Positions 35,150-43,719 of a stretch of DNA of 64,000 bases are shown here, one piece after another. Position 1 is the stretch's first letter. Each line of letters opens with the position of its first letter. The stretch is taken from the NCBI GenBank assembly GCA_037445225.1, contig JBBIKW010000003.1, positions 1 to 64,000 on the forward strand. Reading direction: 5' to 3'. This DNA comes from M3007 sp037445225 (GTDB taxonomy: Bacteria; Bacteroidota; Bacteroidia; Chitinophagales; Saprospiraceae). The position numbers and the translations under genes were made by a program. Below the pieces are notes generated by a model. It worked only from the letters and a program-made list of their open reading frames with translations, was not told where the DNA came from and made no database searches.

Positions 35150-35217
35150 AAAAAGAAGTCAACCGCATCGCCGCTTGCCGCTCGTTTCGATGGGTTGACT
35201 TCTTCTTTTTCAGAAAA
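35150..35217 (-). terminator. Intrinsic terminator of the EGF-like lipoprotein gene
   Basis: A 12-bp stem AAGAAGTCAACC (35153-35164) / GGTTGACTTCTT (35203-35214), with an inner partial GCATCG/CGATG pairing, is followed on the minus strand by TTTTATTTTG. T-rich on both sides, so it may act both ways. Confidence 0.78.
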
Positions 35218-35232
35218 AGCCCATTCAGGCCA

Positions 35233-35718
35233 CTATTTCGTGTACTCGAACGTACAGCCTTCCGAAGAGCCGTCGGAGAAGGTGACTGTGTAGCTCCCTG
35301 TGAGCTTATTACCGCTAATCTTGGCCGAGCCGGTAAAGCGGCGTCCGGCAGGATCCTCATAATTCGTAAAGCCTAGTTCGTCGCTCTTGGTCACTTGAGC
35401 ATCTATAAACGAGTCGAAGCCGCCAAAGTTAGTGATGCGCACCTCGGTGGCGCTGCGCTTAGATATTACTGCGGGCTTAGTCAGATTGTACGTAGTGCCA
35501 CCGCAAACATCCTTGCCCAAGTAGCTGCCCTCGAACTTGGTGGCCCATTCTATCTCGCAAGATGCCCCCTCATACCCTGCATCGCAAACACAGGAGCCGT
35601 CCAGGCAGGTGCCGTTGAGTCCACAGTCAACGTCCTTACACGGATCCGGATTACAGGAGGATGTCAAAAATGCCAGCGCCCCAAAAAAGGCGACCCGGTA
35701 GAAGTGTTTTTTGATCAT
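35233..35718 (-). CDS. Lipoprotein with an EGF-like domain
   Basis: 161 residues. A signal peptide ending in a lipobox (LTSSC, Cys22) predicts outer-membrane or periplasmic anchoring. It is followed at once by an EGF-like cysteine cluster (CNPDPCKDVDCGLNGTCLDG... CVCDAGYEGASC), with the GYEGxxC ending typical of EGF modules. The remaining ~105 residues form a small beta-rich domain with two more cysteines (DVCGGTTYN, SSEGCTFEYTK). Such EGF-plus-beta lipoproteins are common in Saprospiraceae and Flavobacteriia, with no known function. A TACCTTTG element 49 bases upstream is a likely promoter and a strong terminator follows it, so it is a single-gene unit. Confidence 0.78.
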   Translation of the reverse strand: MIKKHFYRVAFFGALAFLTSSCNPDPCKDVDCGLNGTCLDGSCVCDAGYEGASCEIEWATKFEGSYLGKDVCGGTTYNLTKPAVISKRSATEVRITNFGGFDSFIDAQVTKSDELGFTNYEDPAGRRFTGSAKISGNKLTGSYTVTFSDGSSEGCTFEYTK

Positions 35719-35766
35719 TGAAGAAAAAATTTTTGTGATGGATACTTTCTAATAGGTTTAGCGCGA

Positions 35767-35774
35767 CAAAGGTA
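35767..35774 (-). promoter_or_regulatory. Candidate -7 promoter element for the EGF-like lipoprotein gene
   Basis: The minus strand reads TACCTTTG (TAnnTTTG), 49 bases upstream of the start at 35718. Confidence 0.42.
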
Positions 35775-35922
35775 ATAGCGCTAATGACTTTTAGAGAGAT
35801 TTTCGCTGTAAAACTAACGACGCAGGCGAAAAACAAGGTTAAGCACACCTTCTTTTAACTTCATCCTTAACGCTTACCTGCGCTCATCATGCGTTTTCCA
35901 CTCGTAAAATAACCAGCGCGCC

Positions 35923-37251
35923 GTGATCCAGCTTGTCGCTCCTATGGGTTTCGAGGCAGAAAAGGCCTATGCTTGCGCTGTTTTGTTTGGAGAGTTGCTC
36001 CAGCTGCCCTATCGCTTAGATTTTTCACCGGCGGCAACAGCATACCGGCTTGTGCTGCCCGGCGGGCGCGTGCTTCTTTTGGAAGAACATTTTTGGAAAA
36101 ACGTAGCGCCAGGCGAAGCCTATTACCAGGAAAAGTACTTGCCTCAGCGCGTATGGACGATGCCTTCGCCCTTTGAGCGCGGTCAAGATGTGGTGGGCCT
36201 GTGGGGGCGCCCGCTGGTGGAAGAAACTGCTGAAGGGCTCCGCTGTGGTCTCGACGTGTTGGCAGCGACCTTTTTCATGCTGACGCGGTGGGAGGAAGTC
36301 GCCATAACCCAACGCGATGCCTACGGCCGTTTTCCAGCACATGCCTCGCTAGCTTGGCGTGCGGGTTTTCTCCATCGCCCCATAGTCAATGAGTACGCGC
36401 GTTTTGTGGCTCAGGCCCTGACCCGATTGGGGTTCAACGTGCCCAGACCTACCGCTTCTGCCCGCATAGTTTTGTCGTGCGACGTAGACCATCCGCGCTT
36501 GTGGTGGTCCGTTGTCGACCGCTGTAGGACGCTAGCTGGAAGTTTGCTACAACGCCGAAATCTCCGTGAGGCCCGCTGGTGGATGCGCCACCACCTTTTA
36601 AAAAAGGGCGACCCTTTCGATATTTTCGACGCGTGGATGTCGGCTGCAGAGCACCAAGGACGGGTCTGGCATTTCAACTTCATGGGTGGACGCTCTGAGA
36701 CGAAAGAGGCTCCTTACTCCCTTCAACACCCCTTTATTGCCCAACTATTGCAGCGCATTGCCCAACGCGGGCATGTAATTGGTTTTCACCCCTCGCGGCG
36801 CGCCTATATCGACCCGGTCGCCTTTGAGCGCGAGTTGAGCGCCCTGCGCCGCGTCGCTCTCACCCCTGTTCAGACCGGACGCCAGCATTATCTGTGTTTT
36901 TCAGTGCCGCACACCTGGCAGCAATGGGCCGATGCTCACATGCGCTGGGATAGCACCTTAGGATATCCCGAAACAGAGGGCTTTCGCTGCGGCATCTGCT
37001 CCGAGTTCCCAGTGTTCAACATCCTTACGCGCCAACGCCTTGCCTTGCGCGAAAAACCGCTCATCGCCATGGACGTCTCTTTTGCGCGCTATCAGAAGTA
37101 TACGCCAGCACAGGCGGCAGAGCGTTTACAAACACTTTGGAAAACGGTACAAGAGCACCGCGGAGAACTGGTGGTTTTGTGGCACAACTCCTCTTGGAAC
37201 GACTTCTTCTGGAAAGACTGGCAAGAGGTATGGCTCGGCCTGTTCCGATAA
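35923..37251 (+). CDS. Polysaccharide deacetylase family protein
   Basis: 442 residues, started with a GTG at 35923. The C-terminal two thirds hold a NodB/CE4-like barrel: the metal-binding aspartates in VLSCDVDHPRLWW, then GFHPSRRAY, and the closing histidine in VVLWHNSSWND. The N-terminal ~180 residues form the extra domain seen in many Bacteroidota deacetylases of this kind. The family removes acetyl groups from polysaccharides such as peptidoglycan or exopolysaccharide. No signal peptide is present, so it probably acts in the cytoplasm on lipid- or nucleotide-linked sugars, like related exopolysaccharide-locus proteins. It stands alone between its neighbours. Confidence 0.8.
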   Translation: MIQLVAPMGFEAEKAYACAVLFGELLQLPYRLDFSPAATAYRLVLPGGRVLLLEEHFWKNVAPGEAYYQEKYLPQRVWTMPSPFERGQDVVGLWGRPLVEETAEGLRCGLDVLAATFFMLTRWEEVAITQRDAYGRFPAHASLAWRAGFLHRPIVNEYARFVAQALTRLGFNVPRPTASARIVLSCDVDHPRLWWSVVDRCRTLAGSLLQRRNLREARWWMRHHLLKKGDPFDIFDAWMSAAEHQGRVWHFNFMGGRSETKEAPYSLQHPFIAQLLQRIAQRGHVIGFHPSRRAYIDPVAFERELSALRRVALTPVQTGRQHYLCFSVPHTWQQWADAHMRWDSTLGYPETEGFRCGICSEFPVFNILTRQRLALREKPLIAMDVSFARYQKYTPAQAAERLQTLWKTVQEHRGELVVLWHNSSWNDFFWKDWQEVWLGLFR

Positions 37252-37298
37252 AGATGCGATAGACGGCCTTTTGCCCTCATATCCTTTTCGCCCCAATG

Positions 37299-37324
37299 AC
37301 CCGGTGAGGCTCCCCTCACCGGGT
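37299..37324 (+). terminator. Hairpin after the polysaccharide deacetylase gene
   Basis: An 11-bp perfect stem ACCCGGTGAGG / CCTCACCGGGT with a 4-base loop, 47 bases past the stop. No T-run follows, so terminator function is uncertain. Confidence 0.55.
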
Positions 37325-37534
37325 ATCCTCGTGTCTCAGCGTACCCAGAAATATGTTTAAGGATACACCCCATATATTTATGACAAGAATTAGCAAAATA
37401 GCGTTTTTGTCTATTAAAAATACCTCTTAAGAAAACACTTCTTAAACATGCGTTGTTTCCTAAAGGGTTAAGCATTTTACGACGACATTCCAATTCCGTC
37501 CTGCCATAAAATCGTTAACCAATCTTTTGTTTAT

Positions 37535-40500
37535 ATGAAATCACTACTTAGCCTACTGTTCACCTTCGCGTTGTTCGTGGGTGTCATAACGGCACAAACT
37601 GCTCGCGTACAGATCATCCACAACGCGCCCGATCCCACCGTTGATGTATACGTCAACGGCCTGCTGGCCTTGAACGACTTCGCCTTTCGAACGGCCACAG
37701 GATTTATCGACCTACCCGCCAACGTCCCGCTTCAGGTCGCTATTGCTCCGGAAAACAGCACCTCAGCGGGCGATGCCATCGCGACTTTCGACGTCACGTT
37801 GGAACTCGGCAAGACGTACGCCATCACTGCATCCGGCCTGGTGGGCGATCCCAACACGCCCTTCACGCTGCTGGCCGACGATGCGGCACGGGAAACGGCA
37901 AGCGATCCCAACAAGGTGGATCTCAACGTGCTGCACGGATCGCCCGACGCCCCTCCGGTCGATGTGGTCGTGCGCACGGGAAGAAAGATCGTATCCAACC
38001 TGGCCTATGGGCAATTCACACCTTACCTAAGTGTAGATCCTGGGGTATACTATCTGGATATTAAGCCCGCAGGGAGTGATGCAATTGTGCAGACCTACCG
38101 AGCCGACCTGACGGGGCTGGCTGGTTCCGCTATACGCGTTTTGGCCAGTGGATTGCTCGGCGGAACTCCCTCCTTTGGCCTTTTTGCCGTGCTCCAAGAT
38201 GGAGATGTGGTGGAGCTGCCGGCGTCGCCTGTGGCCCGTGTGCAAGTGATCCACAATGCTATCGCGCCCACTGTAGACGTGTATACCGATGATGCTCTTC
38301 TAATTGACAACTTCGAGTTTCGCACAGCGACGCCCTTTATATTTGTTCCTGCCGAGACAGACATCGTCATAGGTATTGCTCCAGAGAACAGTACTTCTGC
38401 TAACGATACAATTGCTTCTTTCGAAGTCAACTTAGAAAACGGAAAGACGTACGTAGTAACTGCCTCGGGTATCTTAGGTGATGCGACTGCGCCCTTTGGC
38501 CTCAACATAAACGATGGCGGTCGGGAGAAATCCGATACAAGTGCTGCCGTCAGCATCGCTGTACTGCACGGCTCACCCAACGCGCCGGCCGTAGATGTGG
38601 ACGCAGTGTTTGTGGCCAACGGCGTCATTACCAACTTGGCCTACGGCGAGTTCACGCCCTACCTGAGCCTGCCGCCCGCAAAGTACGACTTCGCCATCCG
38701 CGCCGCAGGCGATCCCAACGCAGTGGCGTCCTTCCGCGCCGACCTCAGCGGATTGGGCGGCGCCGCTGCCTACGTATTCGCCAGCGGACTATTGGGCGGA
38801 AGCCCAGCCTTCGGACTGTTCGCCGCCCTGCCCAACGGCACCGTCGTCGAACTGCCGCCCACGCCTACTGCCCGCGTGCAGGTCATCCACAACTCGCCCG
38901 AGCCTACGGTGGACGTATATGCTGGAAACACGCTCCTGCTACAAAATTTCGCCTTCCGGACGGCCACGCCCTTCGTCGAGCTGCCCGCCGACCGCGACTT
39001 CACCATAGGCATCGCTCCTGCAGGCAGCACCTCTGCTGCTGAAGCCATCTTCACCCAGGACGTCAACTTGCCCGTGGGCGGAACGCTGGCCGTAATGGCT
39101 CAAGGCGTGGTGGGTGACCCAACAAGGCCCTTCACGCTGGTCATCGACCCGGCTGCTCGTGCAACGGTACCTGCGGACCGGGTGGCAGTGAGCGTCCTAC
39201 ACGGCTCGCCCGACGCCCCATCGGTAGATGTAGCGGAGCGATTGCTCGGCGACCTGTTTACTGGCGTAGATTACGGCACCTTTACCGACTATGCAGAGCT
39301 TCCGGTGGAAGACTTCTACTTTTTGGACATTAAACCCGCCGGCGTTGACCAGATTGTGGGCACTTACTTGGCAGACCTGTCGACTTTGGGCGGCCAGGCC
39401 ATCCGGATCTTTGCCAGCGGTTTCTTAGGCCAGGCTCCTGGCTTTGGTCTGTTTGCGGCTCTGCCCAACGGCGTAGTGCTCGAATTGCCGCAAACGCCTG
39501 TAGCTCGGGCGCAAATTATCCACAACGCACCTTCGCCCACAGTGGACGTCTATCTCAATGGGTTCCTCGTCTTAGACAACTTTGCTTACCTGCAAGCGAC
39601 GCCTTTCATCTACTTGCCCGCCGAGGAACCACTAACTTTGGCCGTAGCGCCCGAAAACAGCTCCTCCGCTTCGGATGCGTTTTTCTCAACGACGGCTACC
39701 CTGGAGAACGGCAAGACCTACTATATCGTAGCCAGCGGTACACCGGCCAACTTCACACTGCTGGTCAACGACCAGGCGCGCGAGGCGGCTGCCGACGCCA
39801 ACCAGATTGACCTCGCCATCTTGCACGGCTCGCCCGACGCTCCAGCCGTCGACATCCGATCGGCATTCGATGGATCGCTCATTGTGTCCAATTTGGCCTT
39901 TGGCGCATTTACCGATTACTTAGCGCTGGATCCCGACATACTCATTGTCGATGTCACTCCGGCCGGCGCACCCAACACTATAGTGGGCACGTGGGGGATT
40001 AACCTGGCAGGTGGAGAAGGTATCACTGGCTTAGTCATGGCTACGGGTTTGCTAAACGGGTCGCCGGAGATCGACTTGGTGGTGGTATTGTCCAACGGCT
40101 TCGTGTTTGGGCTGGCGCCGCTAACCCGAGCGCAAGTGATCCACAACTCGCCAAGTCCGACCGTAGATGTGTACTTAGAGGCAGATCTCGTCCTCGATAA
40201 TTTTGCCTTCCGCCAGGCAACGCCTTTCGTTTTCTTGCCGGCACGCGAGCCGCTAACGCTGTCTGTAGCGCCATCGAACAGCGCCTCTGTAAACGATGCG
40301 ATTTATTCGCTACCGATAGCCCGTTTGGAGACCGGAAGGAACTATACCATTATGGCTGCGGGTGTGGTAGGCAACCCCAACACTCCCTTTACCCTGTACG
40401 TCAACGACAATACGCGCATCCAATCGAGTGTTCCAGGCGCGGTAGACTTGGTGCTCTTCCATGGCTCGCCCAACGCGCCGGAGGTCGATGTACAGGTGGC

Positions 40501-41047
40501 CGGCGGCCCGGTGGTCTTTGACGACATCGCCTTTGGCGAGTTTTCTGAATACATCACCGCTCCCGCTGCGGAGTACATCATACAGGTGACGCCAGCAAAC
40601 GACAATACCACAGTAGTGCAAGCCTATCGCGCCGATATCAGCGCCTTGGGAGGACAGGCCATCACGGTATTTGCTTCTGGCTTTTTGGGAGACACTCCGG
40701 AATTTGGCGTCTGGGTGGCACTTGCCGACGGGACTACCTTCCCGCTGCCGGTCTTTACGCGGACGAACGAGCTGGACAACCGGCTCTCCGCCCTACAGCT
40801 GGCGCCCAACCCCGCTGTGCACGAAACTTGGATGCGCTTTGAGTTGAGTCAACAGACGCCGATGCGCTACGCCATCCGCGACCTAAATGGCCGTATCCTT
40901 TACGAAGGAAACCTCGGAAACTTGCCTGCAGGCACCTATGCCGAGCGCATCGAGGTGGGCACCCTGCCTTCGGGTAGCTATCTGCTCGAAGTCCGCTCGG
41001 AAAATATCGGCGTTCAGACGAGAAAACTCATCGTGAAGCGGCCGTGA
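37535..41047 (+). CDS. DUF4397 tandem-repeat surface protein with T9SS tail
   Basis: 1170 residues. A signal peptide (LLSLLFTFALFVGVITAQ) leads into five tandem units of about 210 residues, starting near residues 23, 234, 445, 656 and 863, each opening with (A/T)R(V/A)Q(I/V)IHN. Each unit contains two DUF4397-like halves, the second marked by (V/I)LHGSPDAPxVDV, so about ten beta-sandwich modules are present. Asp-rich loops and conserved aromatic residues suggest repeated binding sites. The last ~85 residues (LQLAPNPAVHETW ... YLLEVRSENIG) form a typical T9SS type A sorting domain, so the protein should be delivered to the cell surface. Adhesion is likely. It ends at a strong terminator. Confidence 0.92.
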   Translation: MKSLLSLLFTFALFVGVITAQTARVQIIHNAPDPTVDVYVNGLLALNDFAFRTATGFIDLPANVPLQVAIAPENSTSAGDAIATFDVTLELGKTYAITASGLVGDPNTPFTLLADDAARETASDPNKVDLNVLHGSPDAPPVDVVVRTGRKIVSNLAYGQFTPYLSVDPGVYYLDIKPAGSDAIVQTYRADLTGLAGSAIRVLASGLLGGTPSFGLFAVLQDGDVVELPASPVARVQVIHNAIAPTVDVYTDDALLIDNFEFRTATPFIFVPAETDIVIGIAPENSTSANDTIASFEVNLENGKTYVVTASGILGDATAPFGLNINDGGREKSDTSAAVSIAVLHGSPNAPAVDVDAVFVANGVITNLAYGEFTPYLSLPPAKYDFAIRAAGDPNAVASFRADLSGLGGAAAYVFASGLLGGSPAFGLFAALPNGTVVELPPTPTARVQVIHNSPEPTVDVYAGNTLLLQNFAFRTATPFVELPADRDFTIGIAPAGSTSAAEAIFTQDVNLPVGGTLAVMAQGVVGDPTRPFTLVIDPAARATVPADRVAVSVLHGSPDAPSVDVAERLLGDLFTGVDYGTFTDYAELPVEDFYFLDIKPAGVDQIVGTYLADLSTLGGQAIRIFASGFLGQAPGFGLFAALPNGVVLELPQTPVARAQIIHNAPSPTVDVYLNGFLVLDNFAYLQATPFIYLPAEEPLTLAVAPENSSSASDAFFSTTATLENGKTYYIVASGTPANFTLLVNDQAREAAADANQIDLAILHGSPDAPAVDIRSAFDGSLIVSNLAFGAFTDYLALDPDILIVDVTPAGAPNTIVGTWGINLAGGEGITGLVMATGLLNGSPEIDLVVVLSNGFVFGLAPLTRAQVIHNSPSPTVDVYLEADLVLDNFAFRQATPFVFLPAREPLTLSVAPSNSASVNDAIYSLPIARLETGRNYTIMAAGVVGNPNTPFTLYVNDNTRIQSSVPGAVDLVLFHGSPNAPEVDVQVAGGPVVFDDIAFGEFSEYITAPAAEYIIQVTPANDNTTVVQAYRADISALGGQAITVFASGFLGDTPEFGVWVALADGTTFPLPVFTRTNELDNRLSALQLAPNPAVHETWMRFELSQQTPMRYAIRDLNGRILYEGNLGNLPAGTYAERIEVGTLPSGSYLLEVRSENIGVQTRKLIVKRP

Positions 41048-41075
41048 TGGTCTGCTAAACCCTTTCCAACGTAAA

Positions 41076-41120
41076 AGAGACCGTCTCACGCATCGTTGTG
41101 AGGCGGTCTCTCCTTTTTTT
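41076..41120 (+). terminator. Intrinsic terminator of the DUF4397 protein gene
   Basis: A 14-bp stem (AGAGACCGTCTCAC, 41076-41089, with 41098-41111; one G-T pair) with an 8-base loop, followed by CCTTTTTTT. Confidence 0.85.
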
Positions 41121-41122
41121 CA

Positions 41123-41336
41123 GCAATAAGTAACACTCAACCTACACGGCTACCTATCTATTTGGAAGTGGTTTCCCAAGTCCTAAGGATAGGCACCTGT
41201 TTGGCCGGCAGGCATCCCATTTCTCAAGTCGTGTCGCAAAATGAGTTTAGGAAGCATCCAGGCGTACCCATTGGTTGAGGAAAAGTGCCTTTGCAGGGCA
41301 TAACGATAATAATGACATCAAGAGCGGCACAAACTC
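41123..41336. other. Intergenic stretch between convergent genes
   Basis: Together with its two flanking terminators this makes a 359-base gap between the DUF4397 gene and the foldase gene. I see no gene, RNA or repeat in the middle part. Confidence 0.5.
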
Positions 41337-41371
41337 AAAAGGGCACCTCATTTTCGAATGAAGTGCCCTTT
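41332..41371 (-). terminator. Intrinsic terminator of the PpiD-type gene
   Basis: A 15-bp stem with one mismatch (AAAGGGCACCTCATT, 41338-41352, with 41357-41371) and a TTCG loop. On the minus strand the stem ends in CCCTTT and runs on as TGAGTTT. Confidence 0.75.
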
Positions 41372-41406
41372 CCTCCATATCACAACAGAGACCTTTCTCA
41401 GAAGGC

Positions 41407-43530
41407 TTAGAAGAATCGGCTCCGATAATCGTCTATGTCGGAGTATTTGCGCCAAATGTTAAGCCAGCCAACCCGCGTGCCGGTAGAAGCGGCGGAGGTT
41501 ACTTGGCGGCGGAACATAGCCAAGTCGGGAGGTGCCGTCAGTTGAGGAATGTCTTCCAACAGCTGAGCGACATACACGCCATTGTTTCCGACAATGGGCT
41601 TGGTGGTGGCGCCTTTTTTGCCGAGGTGGAAAACCGCACCTACCAGCCGAGGCTCTGCTCCTGCCGTGGGAATAAAGGCTTGGGTCATCGTGACGTTTTG
41701 GGCTGAGTCTATGGAAACACCCCACTCTGCAGCGAGGGCATTTAGGTCGCTCTTTTGCCCTATCTTTTGCTTGATAATTTCCGCTTTCTTGCGGTTGCGC
41801 ACCTCTAATTCCGCTCGCGGATTGTTTCTGAGTGCGGCTACCGTGGGCGCTCCTTTGGGCGTAATGTTTTTCAACGCGACCAAAACATACTTGCTGTCGA
41901 AATACCCCCCGTTGGGGTCGCGGAAAGAGAACACCTCTTGGGCTACGGCATCTACTTTCGTCTTGCTCTCAAAAGCCCAGCGAACGATCTCGCGCGCTTC
42001 TTCTCCGGAGCTGCCAAAAGCATTGAGCGCATAGTCGTTGGCTTTCAACGGTTGGCTGGCCAACACCATATAGCCTTCCTTCTTTGCTAGCTCAACGAGG
42101 TCTTGACGCGTCTTAGCTTTTTGCAACAGCTCAAGCGCTTTGTCTTTGACGCGCTGTTGGGTTTCCCGACTGGGTTCGATGGGCTGTTCGAGCACAGCCA
42201 GGCGGACGCCCGGCTCATTGGTGAGAAATTTCTTGCCGGTCACTTCGATGAGGTGCCAGCCAAATTGCGTAGAGACTTTGTAGTATTTACCCACCTCTGA
42301 GTCGTAGAAGCAGACGGCGTTGAACTCCGGCACCATCATACCTTCGGCAAACCAGCCCAGGTCACCGCCCTTGGAGGCAGACCCAGGGTCTTGGCTGTTG
42401 GCGCGGGCGAGTGAGTCGAAGGTAGCGGCCTTCGATGTGAGCAGCTGCATGAGGCTGTCTATCTTCTTTTCGTTCTCTGCAGTAGCGTTGCGCAGGAGGA
42501 TGTGGCGCGCCTGCACCGAGTCGGGGACCACCTTCCGAGCCAAAACTTTGGCGATGACCCATTTGCCCTGGTCTTGGAAAGGCCCTACAATCGTGCCCAC
42601 CGGGGCCGTGCGCAGCGAGTCGGCTGCAGCCGCAGGCAATGCGTCCTTTTTTCGATAGGTCTTATCTACGGTACCGCGGTTGGTTACTACGTACAGCGAG
42701 TCGTTCTCTGCAGCGCGCAGCCCTTCCCACAACTTCCAGGCTGCCTCATAGGCCGCCGCACTGTCGCTGGCAGTGGGGTACACGTTGAGTTCGATATACT
42801 CGACTAGGCGCGTCTCCTCGGGTTGATCGTAGAGGCGCGGATTCTCTTTTAAGTAAGCCTCGAAATCTTTATCGCTCAAGGTAACCTCGCTATCCGCCAC
42901 TTTGTCGTAGGGGATGCGCACAAAGACAAAGTTAGCGCGCTGGTTGCTCTCTCGATACGCCATTTCGGCCTGCCAGGCCGGTGCGTAAATAGCCTTGGTG
43001 AGCAGAGCACTTATCTTCTCCTGAAGGCGCTCGGTGATGATTTCTTTCTCCTGAGTAGCCCAATAGGCGCGGTTGAGCGGGTCAGTGAAATTACCCGACT
43101 CAATGGCATTTTTGATGTTGTTCAACTGCTCCCGATTGGGCTGACCGTCAGACCCGGCGAAGCGCTGCAGAATGACAGGGCTGAGATTTTGCCCAAATTG
43201 CAAGTCGAGCAGCTCTTCTTTGCCTACGCCTAAACCGATGGCTTCGGCCTCCTTTTCCAGCAGCGTGCGCTCCACAAAATAGTCCCAAACCTGCTGGCGG
43301 ATTTGATAGCCGGTACCCGGCTGCGGATTGGAATAGATGAGCTTCTCGTAAGCATCAAACTCAGAGCGCTTTATTTCTATCCCCTCTACTTTGCCAATCG
43401 TGTTGATATCGCCCGACCCATAGCGCTGAGCATTGGTGATAATATCCATCAAGATAAAACCGCCTAAAGCCAACACCATGAGTACAATGAGGATCCATCC
43501 GTTCTTGCGAATTGTTCCGATTAAGGCCAT
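41407..43530 (-). CDS. ppiD: PpiD-type peptidyl-prolyl isomerase/foldase
   Basis: 707 residues. An N-terminal membrane anchor (WILIVLMVLALGGFILMDII) is followed by a SurA-N-like chaperone region (residues ~40-200) and a parvulin rotamase domain, recognised by QARHILLRNATAENEKKID, FDSLARANSQDPGSASKGGDLGW (quoted in two parts as FDSLARANSQDPG and SKGGDLGWF) and FGWHLIEVTGKK. A second, more diverged region follows. PpiD proteins sit in the inner membrane and assist newly exported proteins. In Bacteroidota they are standard and about 700 residues long, as here. It has a TAACTTTG promoter element upstream and its own terminator downstream. Confidence 0.9.
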   Translation of the reverse strand: MALIGTIRKNGWILIVLMVLALGGFILMDIITNAQRYGSGDINTIGKVEGIEIKRSEFDAYEKLIYSNPQPGTGYQIRQQVWDYFVERTLLEKEAEAIGLGVGKEELLDLQFGQNLSPVILQRFAGSDGQPNREQLNNIKNAIESGNFTDPLNRAYWATQEKEIITERLQEKISALLTKAIYAPAWQAEMAYRESNQRANFVFVRIPYDKVADSEVTLSDKDFEAYLKENPRLYDQPEETRLVEYIELNVYPTASDSAAAYEAAWKLWEGLRAAENDSLYVVTNRGTVDKTYRKKDALPAAAADSLRTAPVGTIVGPFQDQGKWVIAKVLARKVVPDSVQARHILLRNATAENEKKIDSLMQLLTSKAATFDSLARANSQDPGSASKGGDLGWFAEGMMVPEFNAVCFYDSEVGKYYKVSTQFGWHLIEVTGKKFLTNEPGVRLAVLEQPIEPSRETQQRVKDKALELLQKAKTRQDLVELAKKEGYMVLASQPLKANDYALNAFGSSGEEAREIVRWAFESKTKVDAVAQEVFSFRDPNGGYFDSKYVLVALKNITPKGAPTVAALRNNPRAELEVRNRKKAEIIKQKIGQKSDLNALAAEWGVSIDSAQNVTMTQAFIPTAGAEPRLVGAVFHLGKKGATTKPIVGNNGVYVAQLLEDIPQLTAPPDLAMFRRQVTSAASTGTRVGWLNIWRKYSDIDDYRSRFF

Positions 43531-43598
43531 TTTCTTTACAAAAAATTGATAATCAGTTTTTTAAAACCCAAAAATGTAACATCAAAAAAAAGCAGGTG

Positions 43599-43606
43599 CA
43601 AAGTTA
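43599..43606 (-). promoter_or_regulatory. Candidate -7 promoter element for ppiD
   Basis: The minus strand reads TAACTTTG (TAnnTTTG), 69 bases upstream of the start at 43530. Confidence 0.4.
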
Positions 43607-43719
43607 GCGGCAAGCGTGGGAAAAAAGGAAAAATTTTGGAGGGCTCGTTCGGTTAGAAAGCACAAAAAAGCGCTCTACCTTGAAGCGATAGGCTCGCAAA
43701 GCCATCGCACTTTTGTGCC

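Noticed and set aside
37601..40790. Repeated DNA in the DUF4397 gene considered as a CRISPR or other array
   Set aside because: The repeats are ~630-base protein-coding units in frame, without short identical repeats and spacers.
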